Below the pieces are notes generated by a model. That model saw only the letters and a program-made list of their open reading frames with translations. It searched no databases and was not told the origin of the DNA. Below, piece by piece: positions 45,346 through 54,936 of a stretch of 64,000 bases of DNA. Positions within the stretch are counted from its first letter, which is position 1. Each line of letters starts with the position of its first letter. Made by a program: the position numbers and the translations under genes. This DNA is from JADKAV01 sp037046735. Its GTDB lineage: Bacteria; Actinomycetota; Actinomycetes; S36-B12; UBA10799. The stretch lies in NCBI GenBank assembly GCA_037046735.1, contig JBAOHC010000027.1, positions 930,001 to 994,000 on the forward strand, in the 5' to 3' direction.

Positions 45346-47517
45346 TCAGCCCTTGCGGCCTGGGAAAGCGATCACCTGCGCCGACGCACTCGGCTCAGCG
45401 CGTCCCCCGGCCAACGAAACCCGGTTAGCGCCGCGATTCCTGGAGTTGTCCAGGGCCTGCTCGGCGCGACTGATGACCCATTCCGGCCACTCGTCGGGCA
45501 AGGCCTCGGTGACCCCGATACTGAGCCGGGGCCGGAGTACGGATCCATCGACCACGTGGGGTGCCCCGACCTCCTGAACCACCCGCTGCAGCACCTCCAC
45601 CGCATCAGTCATCCGCTCGACGCCTACAAGCATCGCCGCGAGTTGATCGCCTGCTCCCCTGGCCACGAGGTCGCTTTCGCGCAAGGCGCCGCGGATCCGG
45701 TCCGCCACGACGCGCAGCAACTCGTCGGCGACCGCCTCGGAATGCTGTTCGCGCGCATGCCCGACACCACCGACCTCCATCATGGCGAAGGCGGTCCTGG
45801 TGCCGGTACGCGGCTCATGACCGAGCAGAGCCTCGAGCCGCCGTTCGAGCTCCTGCCAGGCGAGCAAACCGGTCAACGGATCGGTGCGGGCTTGGGTACG
45901 CAACTGCTCACGGGTTTCGAAGTGCTCAGTGATATCCCTGATCCGGATGACCAAACCCCCCTCGGGATCGTGCGGCAGGACCTGCGTCACCGCCTCGGCC
46001 CGGCTGATGCGGCCGTGGGCTGCGCACACTGGCAGTTCGACGTGCGTGGACGCCTGCAGCGCCGCGCGCACTCGGGAGTGCTGGTCGCTGGGAACGAAGG
46101 AGAACAGCGAATCCCCCACGATGGCGGGGGCATCGACGCCGAAAAGCGCCATGGTGTTCGGCGACGCCCACACGAAGACGCCTTCGGAGGTGAGTTCTGC
46201 CATGACGTCGTTGCCGACGCCGGCCAGCCGCTGGTACCTGTTGATCGTCGCCGCTGTCTGCTGCTCCTCTCGCTTGGACTCGCTGATATCGAGGATTTGG
46301 GACACAAAATGTACGACCGCGCCCTTCGAATCGCGCACTGCCGAGACGGACAGATCGCCCCACACAACAGCACCGTCGGGCCGAAGGTAGCGCTTGACGA
46401 GACGGTACTTGTCCAGTTCACCCGACAGCGCCTGCGTCGCGAAATCGAGGTCGACGTCAACGTCGTCGGGGTGGGTGAGCTCCTGCCAGTTGCTGCGCAT
46501 GAGGACTGGCGCCGGGCGCCCCAGTACCTGACACAAGGCCTCGTTCACCTGTAGAAACGACCCGTCAGTCCCGATCAGGCACATCCCGATGGGCGCGTTC
46601 TGCATCGCCGACCGGAACTGATTCTCACTCTGCGCCAGCGCCTCAACAGCCTCCCGGGCGGCGCTGATGTCGCGCAACCGCACCACCCGGTACAGCAGCG
46701 CACCCTGCTCGTCACGGGCGAACCGACCAGCACTTTCGACCCATACCGTGGAACCATCGGGGCGCAGCGCCGGATACTCGAGGCGGGTGTCCGCACCTTC
46801 GGATGTCGCCTGCGCGATCCGCTGGGCGTACTCCTCACGCCGTTGCGGGTGGATCAGATCGACTGCCGCCGTGCCGACCAGCGCCTGCGGCGGGTGGCCC
46901 AGGATCTCTCGTGCGGCCGGCGAGGCCCAGCGGATGCGGCCGTCCAGACCGACCTGCAGGATCGCGTCAGTACTGGTTTGCGAGATGAGCCGGTATGTCT
47001 CCTGCTCAAGTCGCCGATCCTGCAGATTCTGGGTCTGCTGGAGCACCCGGGCCGCGAAGGAGGCCAGGGTCGTGACGATCTCGACATCGTGGTCGGTGAA
47101 AGCCTGGACGTCGTCTGAGACGGTCTTCAGGACCGCCAGAGTGGCGCCGTCGACCGTCAGCGGCACGATCACCATCGAGCGGGCCCCGATCCGCATCGCA
47201 GCATCATGGTCGACGCGTGGATCGGCGAAGGCGTCGTCGCTGCGCAACGCCTGGTTCTGCGTGACCGCGAGGCCGGACAGACTGGTCGCGATCGACAGCC
47301 GCAAACCTTCGGTGCCCTCCAGACTGCCCGCACCGTGCGCGTAGCGCATCTGGTCACCCTCGATGACCTCCATCACCGCACCCTTGGCCGAGGTGATGGC
47401 GACTGCGCTCTGCGCGATCCGCGCCATGATGGCATCCGGAGTTAATGCCTCGCCGAGCGCGGCCTGTTGAATCTTGAGTATCGCCCGCAGCGCGAGCACC
47501 TGGCCACTGTCCGGCAC
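45346..47517 (-). CDS. GAF-PAS-PAS-PAS protein with degenerate GGDEF domain
   Basis: 723 aa soluble signalling protein. N-terminal GAF (about 20-165; GARSMVIVPLTVDGA), three PAS domains (about 175-290, 300-420, 425-535) each ending in a PAC-like RLRDIS/ILDIS/IRDIT, and a C-terminal GGDEF fold introduced by ARTDPLTGLLAWQELERRL. The signature loop reads RGAGDQ instead of GGDEF/GGEEF, so cyclase activity is unlikely; a GTP- or c-di-GMP-sensing role is possible. No EAL domain. It lies between the serine hydrolase paralogues. Confidence 0.86.
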   Translation of the reverse strand: MPDSGQVLALRAILKIQQAALGEALTPDAIMARIAQSAVAITSAKGAVMEVIEGDQMRYAHGAGSLEGTEGLRLSIATSLSGLAVTQNQALRSDDAFADPRVDHDAAMRIGARSMVIVPLTVDGATLAVLKTVSDDVQAFTDHDVEIVTTLASFAARVLQQTQNLQDRRLEQETYRLISQTSTDAILQVGLDGRIRWASPAAREILGHPPQALVGTAAVDLIHPQRREEYAQRIAQATSEGADTRLEYPALRPDGSTVWVESAGRFARDEQGALLYRVVRLRDISAAREAVEALAQSENQFRSAMQNAPIGMCLIGTDGSFLQVNEALCQVLGRPAPVLMRSNWQELTHPDDVDVDLDFATQALSGELDKYRLVKRYLRPDGAVVWGDLSVSAVRDSKGAVVHFVSQILDISESKREEQQTAATINRYQRLAGVGNDVMAELTSEGVFVWASPNTMALFGVDAPAIVGDSLFSFVPSDQHSRVRAALQASTHVELPVCAAHGRISRAEAVTQVLPHDPEGGLVIRIRDITEHFETREQLRTQARTDPLTGLLAWQELERRLEALLGHEPRTGTRTAFAMMEVGGVGHAREQHSEAVADELLRVVADRIRGALRESDLVARGAGDQLAAMLVGVERMTDAVEVLQRVVQEVGAPHVVDGSVLRPRLSIGVTEALPDEWPEWVISRAEQALDNSRNRGANRVSLAGGRAEPSASAQVIAFPGRKG

Positions 47518-47576
47518 AGCCTCAGGGTACCCGTTGGGAGGGGCTCGTACACCCGCCTACACCCGCCGGGTGGCGA

Positions 47577-47606
47577 GCAAATGGGCGTTTGTTGCTGCGA
47601 CACGCC
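47577..47606. repeat. Palindromic repeat, left half
   Basis: GCAAATGGGC arm and the block GTTGCTGCGACACGCC up to the IS insertion point. The matching right half is at 48869-48898. Confidence 0.65.
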
Positions 47607-48868
47607 GGGCGGATTCATTCGGTGAGTGCAACAGTGTCTTCTTCGAGGACCTTGGTGAGGTACTCGATTGGTGTGAGCCAGTTTAGGGCTTTGCGGGGGC
47701 GGTTGTTCATGAGGTCTTCGATGTCGTCGAGGTCTGTGCGGGTGTATCGGGACAGGTTGGCGCCTTTGGGTAGGAACTCGCGCAGCAGCCCGTTGGTGTT
47801 CTCGTTGGTGGGGCGTTCCCAGGGGCTGTGGGGGTTGCAGAAGTAGACCTGCACCCCGGTGGTGGCGGTGATCTCCAGGTGCCGGGCCATTTCGCTGCCC
47901 TGGTCCCAGGTGACGGTTTTGCGGATCCGGGCGGGCATCCGTGCGATCGCGTCGATCATCTGGTCGCGTACGGCCTCGGCGCCGTGATCGTTGGGCAGGT
48001 GCAGCAGCATCACGTAGCGGCTGCACCGGTCGACCAGGGTCCCGACCGCGCTGCGGTTGAGTTCCCCGGTGATCAGGTCGCCTTCCCAGTGCCCGGGCAC
48101 GGCCCGTCCTAGGGCCTCCTGGGGTCTGTCCACGATCATGGTCATGTTCGGGCGTTGCCCGCGTCGATCCGCGCTGCGTTTGGGCTTGCGTACCGCCCGC
48201 CCGGTGCGCAGGGTGGCCTTCAGTTCCCGTTTCAGTCCGCCGGCACCGTGGACGTAGAGCGCTTGGTAGATCGCCTCGTGGCTGATCGTCATCTGCGGGT
48301 CCTTCCCGTGCAGTTGTCGTAACCGCCGGCTGATCTGCTCGGGGCTCCACCGCCTGGCCAGGCGCTGTTGGACCCAGTGGTGCAATACCGGGTTCTGCTC
48401 AAGTTTGCGGGGTTTCGGTCGGCGCCGTTGGGTATCGGCGCGGTTCTGTGCCTTCATCGCGTTATAGCCCCGGCGCTGATTCGCCGCACCGATATCGCCG
48501 GGACGCCGGTTGCGGGTTAGCTCCCGGCCTACCGTGGACCGGTGACAGCCGATCGTCGCCGCGATCCGGGCGTTGCTGTGACCGGCGGCGATCCCGGTCT
48601 GGATCTGGATGCGATCTTCCAAAGTCAAATCGTTGCCACTGCTGTGCCGATGAGGTTTCACCCCGCCACGCTGACGCACCCAGTTGACGCCGGTGCTCTG
48701 CGACACGCCCGCAGCTAACGCGGCGGCCTCCACCCCCTCACCGGCAGCCCATACCGCCCAGAACCGGTTCTGCACACTGCGAGGAATCCGAGAACGACCC
48801 ATCCGAGAAGCCATCCAACACACCCACCTTCAACGCTGGACTGTTGCACTGACCCCTAGAACCCGCCC
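47607..48868. mobile_element. IS30-family insertion sequence (about 1.26 kb)
   Basis: Imperfect terminal inverted repeats: left end GGGCGGATTC then GAGTGCAACAGT, and right end (reverse complement) GGGCGGGTTC then CAGTGCAACAGT. Joining the flanks restores the palindromic repeat seen intact at 45268-45328, which places the insertion point and suggests a target duplication of about 2 bp (CC). The exact ends are uncertain by 1-2 bp. It contains one complete transposase gene. Confidence 0.88.
47615..48823 (-). CDS. IS30-family transposase
   Basis: 402 aa with an N-terminal helix-turn-helix (LTLEDRIQIQTGIAAGHSNARIAATIGCHRSTVGRE) and a complete DDE integrase domain: Asp in WEGDLITG, Asp in VTWDQGSEM, Glu in ERPTNENTNG. 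No frameshift or stop, so it may be active. The gene extends nearly from end to end of the element. Confidence 0.95.
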   Translation of the reverse strand: MCWMASRMGRSRIPRSVQNRFWAVWAAGEGVEAAALAAGVSQSTGVNWVRQRGGVKPHRHSSGNDLTLEDRIQIQTGIAAGHSNARIAATIGCHRSTVGRELTRNRRPGDIGAANQRRGYNAMKAQNRADTQRRRPKPRKLEQNPVLHHWVQQRLARRWSPEQISRRLRQLHGKDPQMTISHEAIYQALYVHGAGGLKRELKATLRTGRAVRKPKRSADRRGQRPNMTMIVDRPQEALGRAVPGHWEGDLITGELNRSAVGTLVDRCSRYVMLLHLPNDHGAEAVRDQMIDAIARMPARIRKTVTWDQGSEMARHLEITATTGVQVYFCNPHSPWERPTNENTNGLLREFLPKGANLSRYTRTDLDDIEDLMNNRPRKALNWLTPIEYLTKVLEEDTVALTE

Positions 48869-48898
48869 CGCGGCGAATCGCACCTTCTGCCCATTTGC
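48869..48898. repeat. Palindromic repeat, right half
   Basis: CGGCGAATCGCACCTTC and arm GCCCATTTGC, overlapping by one base the stop codon of serine hydrolase paralogue 2. With its left half it would form a 10-bp perfect outer stem (GCAAATGGGC/GCCCATTTGC), a possible terminator before it was split. Confidence 0.65.
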
Positions 48899-50988
48899 TA
48901 CTCGACCACCACTGTCGCCGTACTCAGCGGTGAACCGAAGACGGCCAGGTAGGAGCCTGCCGCCACGACCTCGGTCGCCGGCGCATCCTGCCCAGCCCCG
49001 ATCAGCGAGAATCCTGAGTCGAACACCTTCCAATCACTGTGGCCTGTGAGGGTCAGCGTGGCGGCCTCCGGCACCTGGTACCACTGGACCAGACCCTCAG
49101 GACCGATCGCCACCTGGTTGGTGCCGACGGACAGGCTGGGGACGGTCGCGGCGGGCCGCAGAACACTGCTGTCGAACGACAGGAACTCCTCCCCGCCCCC
49201 CATCGTGAAGTCGAAGTCCAGCAGGTCGCGGCCGAAACCCAAGGGGATCTGCAGGAACATCGTGCCCGTGTTCTCGCTGCTGGTCGCGTCGAACGGCACG
49301 GTATCCACCAGTGCGCCCGTGGCCAGCAGGTATCCGGACAAGCCGGGGATCGACCGGATCTCGACGACAGGGGCAGCAGCCGACCAGTTCAACGAGTCTG
49401 GACTCTCGTTGGCCAGCAACCACTTCTTGCCCACTCGCTGCTGCCAGGCGGGGGCCAATGCACCTGCGGAGCGAACCTTCTGGCCACGCGCGACAGAGGA
49501 GTAATACGTTCCGACGCCACCCAGGCTGCGCTGCACAACGTAGGTGCGACCCCACGCCCTCACCGCGCGGATGGAGGTACCGGGGGCCGTGGTGGACCAG
49601 AACGCTCCGTCGTTGCGCAACTCGAACCGGCCCGGACTGCGCACCCAGGCACCGTCCACCAGGGTCGCAACCCTCACGGACCTCGGATTCGCCTGGATGA
49701 GCTTCTTCGTTTCGTTCTGAGCCAGGAAGGTGCCCGATAGCTGCTGGATCTTGGCCTTGGCCATCTTCGGTGTCACCTGGCCCTTACCGGGATTGCCACT
49801 GACCTGCTTGGGCATACTCGCGATGGCACCCATCTCGGCCAGAGCATTGAGCAGCACGGTCTGCGCCACGGTCTCGGCAGCGATGGAACTGAATCCTCTG
49901 CCCGCGCCCAAGACCACGACACCCAACTCCTGGTCCGGAGCGATCGCAAACGACGCATGGTAGTCGACGGTGTCGCCACCCTTGGTCCAGCCGAGCACCC
50001 CAGCCGACTTCAGCGCCGGATCCTCGACCGAGTCCCAGCCGAGTCCGTAGCGCAGGAAACTGGGCGGTCCCACTCGCAGGCTGGTGGCCGTCTCATCAAC
50101 AGCCATCTGCTGGGTAGCGGATGGCGACAGAATGCGCTTGCCGCCGACCGTGCCTTCGTTGGTGAAGACCGTGGCCAGGCGGGTCATTTCCTCTGGCGTG
50201 GACATGAGTCCACCGGTCGCGAAGGCGTTGGTGATCTCGATCGGTAAGGCCTTACCGTCCGCGATGATGGGCGCGACCTTTCCGGCTGGCGGAACGGAGG
50301 TGGGATACCGAGAGCGCTTCATACCCAACGGCTTGAGAATGTTTGCTGTCACATAGTCCTGGAATGCCATCCCAGACACGCGCTCCACCACCACACCGGC
50401 CAAGGTGAAGCAGTCGTTGCAGTACACGTTCATCGCACCTGGCGTGGTCTTCAAGCGCGAGTTGCGCAGTCCGGTCAGGACCCCGTCGACGTAGGAGGGG
50501 ATCGGCACAGAACTCCACAGATCTGCGAAGTTGGTGCCCGGAACGCCGGCAGAATGACTGAGCAGCATCCGCACGGTGATCTGCTTGTACTGCGGCGACT
50601 GCATGGCGAACTCGGGGATGTAGCGCGAAACAGGAGCATCGAGTGACACCTTGCCCTGGTCCACGAGCTGCATGACCGCCATGGTGGTGACCACCTTGCT
50701 CACTGACCCGACTCCGTACAGAGTCGTCCGCGATGGCCTCTTGCCGCCTGGGTTCACGCGGCCGAAGGTCTGACTCCACACCACTTTGCCGTTGGAGACC
50801 AGCGCGATCGACCCCGACGTCGAACCGGTTGCCCGCAGCCCCTCACGCATCGCCTTGCGACCCTCTTTGACCGTGGTGCGCAGGGACGGCCCTGGTTTCT
50901 TCATGACCGGCACGGCGGCCTGGGTGGGGGTGCCGGCCAGCATCCCGGCACTCACCACTGTGGCCGTCAGTATCGTGACGATGCGCAT
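48898..50988 (-). CDS. Secreted beta-lactamase-family serine hydrolase, paralogue 2
   Basis: 696 aa with signal peptide (1 to about 25). Serine hydrolase motifs match paralogue 1: SVSK, VYCNDC, HSAGVPG and WTKGG, plus the shared C-terminal region with SIPGLSGYLLATGALV. GGAGG lies 7 nt before ATG 50988. The two paralogues flank the GGDEF-like gene and IS30 element, suggesting local duplication. Probably acts on cell-wall peptides. Confidence 0.86.
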   Translation of the reverse strand: MRIVTILTATVVSAGMLAGTPTQAAVPVMKKPGPSLRTTVKEGRKAMREGLRATGSTSGSIALVSNGKVVWSQTFGRVNPGGKRPSRTTLYGVGSVSKVVTTMAVMQLVDQGKVSLDAPVSRYIPEFAMQSPQYKQITVRMLLSHSAGVPGTNFADLWSSVPIPSYVDGVLTGLRNSRLKTTPGAMNVYCNDCFTLAGVVVERVSGMAFQDYVTANILKPLGMKRSRYPTSVPPAGKVAPIIADGKALPIEITNAFATGGLMSTPEEMTRLATVFTNEGTVGGKRILSPSATQQMAVDETATSLRVGPPSFLRYGLGWDSVEDPALKSAGVLGWTKGGDTVDYHASFAIAPDQELGVVVLGAGRGFSSIAAETVAQTVLLNALAEMGAIASMPKQVSGNPGKGQVTPKMAKAKIQQLSGTFLAQNETKKLIQANPRSVRVATLVDGAWVRSPGRFELRNDGAFWSTTAPGTSIRAVRAWGRTYVVQRSLGGVGTYYSSVARGQKVRSAGALAPAWQQRVGKKWLLANESPDSLNWSAAAPVVEIRSIPGLSGYLLATGALVDTVPFDATSSENTGTMFLQIPLGFGRDLLDFDFTMGGGEEFLSFDSSVLRPAATVPSLSVGTNQVAIGPEGLVQWYQVPEAATLTLTGHSDWKVFDSGFSLIGAGQDAPATEVVAAGSYLAVFGSPLSTATVVVE

Positions 50989-51098
50989 GTCGCCGCCTCC
51001 CTGCCACGCGGCGGCCGCGGTGCATGCCGCAACGTTAGGTGATCACGACCTGTCTGTCGAACGGCTCGTGACTGCCCGCCCGCAACGCGCGCGACGCC

Positions 51099-51440
51099 TC
51101 ACATATCCGGCTCGGACACGAACTCACGTACCTCCTGCGGGCAGCGGCAGGCCACCGCGAACTTGGCTGCCCACTCGAGTGCCTCCTCGCGGGTGGCGAC
51201 ATCAAGGACCGCAAATCCACCGAGGAATGCCTGCTTGCCCGGGAAGGGCCCGTCGCTGACGGTCCCATCGATGCCAACAACACTGGCCGCACCGGAACTG
51301 GTCAGCCCACCGCCGAAGACCCACGCGCCGGCAGCCATGGCTTCCTCCGCGACGGCGTTCGCTGCTCGTGCAACCTCGGGCAGTTCCTCCGCGGGGAAGA
51401 CCATGTCGCCATCGTCAAACGAGATCAGATACCGCTTCAT
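51099..51440 (-). CDS. YCII-related protein
   Basis: 113 aa of the YCII/DGPF family (MKRYLISFDDGD, DGPFPGKQAFLGGFAVLDVATREEALEWA), small ferredoxin-like fold proteins, often partners of sigma factors. AAGGGAG lies 6 nt before ATG 51440. No sigma-factor gene is adjacent. Biochemical role unknown. Confidence 0.88.
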   Translation of the reverse strand: MKRYLISFDDGDMVFPAEELPEVARAANAVAEEAMAAGAWVFGGGLTSSGAASVVGIDGTVSDGPFPGKQAFLGGFAVLDVATREEALEWAAKFAVACRCPQEVREFVSEPDM

Positions 51441-51616
51441 CGCATACTCCCTTTCGACTACGCGCTCACGAGGTGAACAGTCAAGGTAACAAGTCCGTTG
51501 CGGATCATCATGAGCGCCCGGAACCGACCTACCATGATCGGACAGTCCGGGGACTTCCAGGAGCGAGGCGACAGTGAGCAATTGCCACAAGGCACTTGAA
51601 GAACGATCCGAGGCAA

Positions 51617-51643
51617 TGTTACAGTTAACTCCCTACTGTCACA
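51617..51643. promoter_or_regulatory. Inverted repeat upstream of the giant secreted protein gene
   Basis: TGTTACAGT and ACTGTCACA (8 of 9 symmetric) with a 9-bp spacer, 37 bp before the start codon at 51681. Could be an operator or a leader hairpin. Confidence 0.45.
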
Positions 51644-51680
51644 TTGGAGGACAGTGGGTCGTCCTGGAGTTGATCCATTC

Positions 51681-54600
51681 ATGAAGAAGCCCCTCACTGC
51701 TGCCACGGTCACCTTGGCCATGCTGGGCACCGTACTGACGGTGCCCGCGGCGGCCAGCGAACCTGCCAGCCCGGCCGCTGCCCAAGCGGCCACATCCACC
51801 ACGAAGAAGCAGGCCAAGCGTTCGGCCGCCATCGTGTCGCCGAAAGCTAGCGCCGCCGTCCGCCGGCACACGGTGTCCATTACGGTCCGCGCCCCCAACG
51901 GCATCCGCAAGGCGCAAGTCAACGGCAAACGACTGGCCATCCGTGACTTCCGGCTCGCCGCTGACGGCATCCGGCGCACGGCACACATCTCCTCATCGCA
52001 CGGATTACGTCACGGTCGCAACGTCGTGCGCGTGACCATCAATAAGCGCTACCAGGGCACGGTCACCAAGACCGTGCGCTTCACTGTCAAAGGCAAGCAA
52101 CTGCTGACCGGCGCCGGTCGCGATCGGCGCATCGTCTCCGGCGCCAGCGTGAACCTGAAGGTCGCCACGGTGAGGCACCCTTCCCTGCGTGGCGCACCCA
52201 CATCCACCTCGTGGCGCATCGTGAGCAAACCGGCCGGCAGCAACGCCGTTCTCAAGCGGGCCGACGCTCGCACGCCCCGCTTGCGCACGGATGTCCCCGG
52301 CGAGTACATCGTCAAAGCCACCGCGATGCTCGGTGGCAAGAAGGCGACCGCTACTAGCGACAGCGTCACCGTGAGCGCCCCGTCGGCGCCGATGGTCCCC
52401 TTCACCGCCTGGTCGGAGGACGGCAACGGAGTTCTCGGCATCAGCGTGGGCGGCCGCTTCTACCCCGACTCCATGCGCCTGGACCAGGCCGCCTGGCAGA
52501 TGCTCGTCTTCGACCGGAACACGCTGGGCGTCAACCAGGGCGACAACCGCACCTACGGACCGTGCAACGGCGGCTGGTGTGTCGCACGCGATGGCGGCGG
52601 ACCGGTCGAGAGCGTCGACATCGCCGCCGACCTCAAGGAACTCGGTCCGAACAATCTGGTGATCCTGGTCCATCGGTCCCAATACGGGCAGAGCGCGACG
52701 CCGAACCCGTTCACGCAGGCGTTCAGCATCCCCGACAAGGCGCAACCAGCGCCGGGTGAGTCGGCGGCGATCGTCGCGGTTCCTGGCGCCAACGGCGGTG
52801 TGCACACCTACATGCACGACACCGCGGGCAAGGCCGACCTGAGCGGTTACCTGATGCAGGATCGGTACTTCAATTACACCTTCGTCGACGACGCGCGGGT
52901 GCCCTTCGACACCCGCGCAGCCCAGAACTGCGACGCGACGTCTTGCAGCGTCACTGTGACCGCCGGCTCGGGAGCCGACCAGGTGTCTCGCACCTACAGC
53001 GCCGCGAACGGCCAGGCCGGCCTCGCGGTGCTGCGCTTCGACCGCCGCACTCTGGCCACCCGCGACACCCAGTTCTTCCTCACCAACGGGGTCTCCCCCG
53101 ATCAGATCCGTGGAAACCTGGCGGCAACGGCTGAGTACCTGAAGGGGGTGGCGGCAGACGAACTCGTCCTCATCACCTCTGTAGTGGCTCCGGGCGCGGT
53201 ACTGATGGGCAAGCCGTCGCCGATCATCGGCGGCGCGACGGACACGGTGCGCTTCATCGCAGCCGATCGGAGTACGAGTCTGGGCACGCAGATCGCCCGG
53301 CTCGGCGGCAGCCGCCACCGACTCCTGCAGGCGGGACTGCAGGCCAACGCCGGGTACACGCTCGTGGGCTACCCCGGGCTCAAGGAGGGGCAGGGCAACG
53401 AACGTCACGCCGAGCAGGCGCGCCTGAGCGGCGTGCTGCAGCGCGACGGCTCCCAGATGTTCGTCGCTCGAAACGTTTCCCCGGGCCCCAACCGGTACGA
53501 CGCCTTCACCTCCTCGGTGATGGACGCTCCCGGCACCCAGGCGTGGCCCGGACAGGGACAGCCTGCCTATGCCGCGGTCCTGGCCTGTCTGGCCGATGGG
53601 AAATCGGGGTTGAACCCGTCGGATCCGCGCGCATCGTATTGGAACAATTCCACTCAGATCACCGCCCAGGACTGGAACACCTGGTACACCCAGGTCAGCA
53701 AGGCGCAGTTCAGCGACTGCCCCGGCACGGATAGGGCGACGTTCGACCAGGCGGCGCCGCAGTTCGCCAAGGAACTGCAGTACAACTACTTCCTGCGCTC
53801 GTATGTGGAGACCTTGAAGAAGCCGTACAGCGCCAAGGCGGCCGTCACGGCGCTGGCCGATGTCGACAAGTGGTCCTCCGAACTGAAGGCCAGCAGCGAC
53901 GAGGTGAAGAGCAAGGGTGTGCAGGTCGACTGGTACGCCCTGCTCGCGACCGCGATCGAGGCCGTGGCGCCGTTCTTGGCTCCCTACCTGGGCGGCAAGG
54001 CCGGCAAGGCCGCCGAGAAGCTGGTCGAGATGGCCACGCACGCGCTGTCAGCGGCCACGGCTGGCGCCCTGGAATTCGGCGGCGGGATCCTTGAGACCGA
54101 TGAGACCGGCGAGAAGTACCTGGAGGACGACAAGTTCAACGCCGAGGTGGGCAAACTCGGGGCCGAGGTCGTGGATCGCCTGCTGGCAACGGCCGACAAT
54201 CTCGACCGGATGGGAGATGTGGTCGCCTCCGACTACACCAAACTGTCGGCCATCGGCGGCGAACTGCTGCAGTGCCAGAAGGACGAGAATGCTGGGCGCA
54301 CGCCAGGCGCTCCGGGTTTCACCTGCGATCCGTCGTTCTTCGCCAACAACATCACGGTCGCCAAGGCGGAGGCCACCGCCAGCCACACCGCCGAGCAGAC
54401 CATCTACGAGAAGGTGCTGCCGCTGACCTACCCGGTCACGTCCGTGCCGTGGGACGGCGTGGTCACCCAAGGCTTCGGGGAGCCGGAGGGGAACTGGAAC
54501 GCGACGAACTTCGACTGTTTCAACGCCGTGCCGTTCCCCGCCACCTGGCCGGAGGCGTCCAAGCCCTTCCTGCGTAGGTCGCTGGGCCAGTACCTCGACC

Positions 54601-54905
54601 CGGCCTTCATCTACTCGATCTGGGACGGGGCCACGTACCGGGACGCGTCGCAGACCCCGCAGTTCGACACCTACGTCATCGCGGCCTTCGGCAAGGATCG
54701 CTTCAACGTGGCCACCGCCGAGGAGACCGTTGAGCGGCTGTTCGGCGAAGCCACGGACAGCACCGATCCCAGCGACGGCGGCCTCGGGGCTGACCCGGTG
54801 GACTTCGTCCTCGACCAGATCGCCGAGGGCAAGGTGAAGGACTACCCGCTCAGTTGTGGCGGCTGGGAGGACTCGAACACCGTCCCGGCACCGCTGGACC
54901 GCTGA
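51681..54905 (+). CDS. Large secreted protein of unknown function
   Basis: 1074 aa with a signal peptide (1 to about 25, ending PAAA). The first 230 residues are basic and look like two Ig-like beta domains (HTVSITVRAPNGIRKAQVNGKR; TSTSWRIVSKPAGSNAVLKR). The middle (about 240-640) contains repeated short beta-rich segments with Cys in YGPCNGGWC and NCDATSCSV. A helical region follows (about 730-880), including an amphipathic stretch LLATAIEAVAPFLAPYLGG and Gly/Ala-rich GALEFGGGI that could insert in membranes. The C-terminal part is rich in Trp/Phe/Asp. No enzyme motif recognised. I cannot name a family. ATG 51681 chosen from the signal peptide. Confidence 0.75.
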   Translation: MKKPLTAATVTLAMLGTVLTVPAAASEPASPAAAQAATSTTKKQAKRSAAIVSPKASAAVRRHTVSITVRAPNGIRKAQVNGKRLAIRDFRLAADGIRRTAHISSSHGLRHGRNVVRVTINKRYQGTVTKTVRFTVKGKQLLTGAGRDRRIVSGASVNLKVATVRHPSLRGAPTSTSWRIVSKPAGSNAVLKRADARTPRLRTDVPGEYIVKATAMLGGKKATATSDSVTVSAPSAPMVPFTAWSEDGNGVLGISVGGRFYPDSMRLDQAAWQMLVFDRNTLGVNQGDNRTYGPCNGGWCVARDGGGPVESVDIAADLKELGPNNLVILVHRSQYGQSATPNPFTQAFSIPDKAQPAPGESAAIVAVPGANGGVHTYMHDTAGKADLSGYLMQDRYFNYTFVDDARVPFDTRAAQNCDATSCSVTVTAGSGADQVSRTYSAANGQAGLAVLRFDRRTLATRDTQFFLTNGVSPDQIRGNLAATAEYLKGVAADELVLITSVVAPGAVLMGKPSPIIGGATDTVRFIAADRSTSLGTQIARLGGSRHRLLQAGLQANAGYTLVGYPGLKEGQGNERHAEQARLSGVLQRDGSQMFVARNVSPGPNRYDAFTSSVMDAPGTQAWPGQGQPAYAAVLACLADGKSGLNPSDPRASYWNNSTQITAQDWNTWYTQVSKAQFSDCPGTDRATFDQAAPQFAKELQYNYFLRSYVETLKKPYSAKAAVTALADVDKWSSELKASSDEVKSKGVQVDWYALLATAIEAVAPFLAPYLGGKAGKAAEKLVEMATHALSAATAGALEFGGGILETDETGEKYLEDDKFNAEVGKLGAEVVDRLLATADNLDRMGDVVASDYTKLSAIGGELLQCQKDENAGRTPGAPGFTCDPSFFANNITVAKAEATASHTAEQTIYEKVLPLTYPVTSVPWDGVVTQGFGEPEGNWNATNFDCFNAVPFPATWPEASKPFLRRSLGQYLDPAFIYSIWDGATYRDASQTPQFDTYVIAAFGKDRFNVATAEETVERLFGEATDSTDPSDGGLGADPVDFVLDQIAEGKVKDYPLSCGGWEDSNTVPAPLDR

Positions 54906-54936
54906 GCCTACGGGGTGTGAGCGGCTCCGAAGCTGC

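Noticed and set aside
47442..48350. Minus-strand frame overlapping the IS30 transposase
   Set aside because: Arg/Gly/His-rich shadow of the transposase, whose DDE motifs are clear.
52005..54041. 678-codon minus-strand frame opposite the large secreted protein
   Set aside because: Composition is typical of antisense frames (His/Arg/Val-rich), no motif, and the plus strand has a signal peptide and start.
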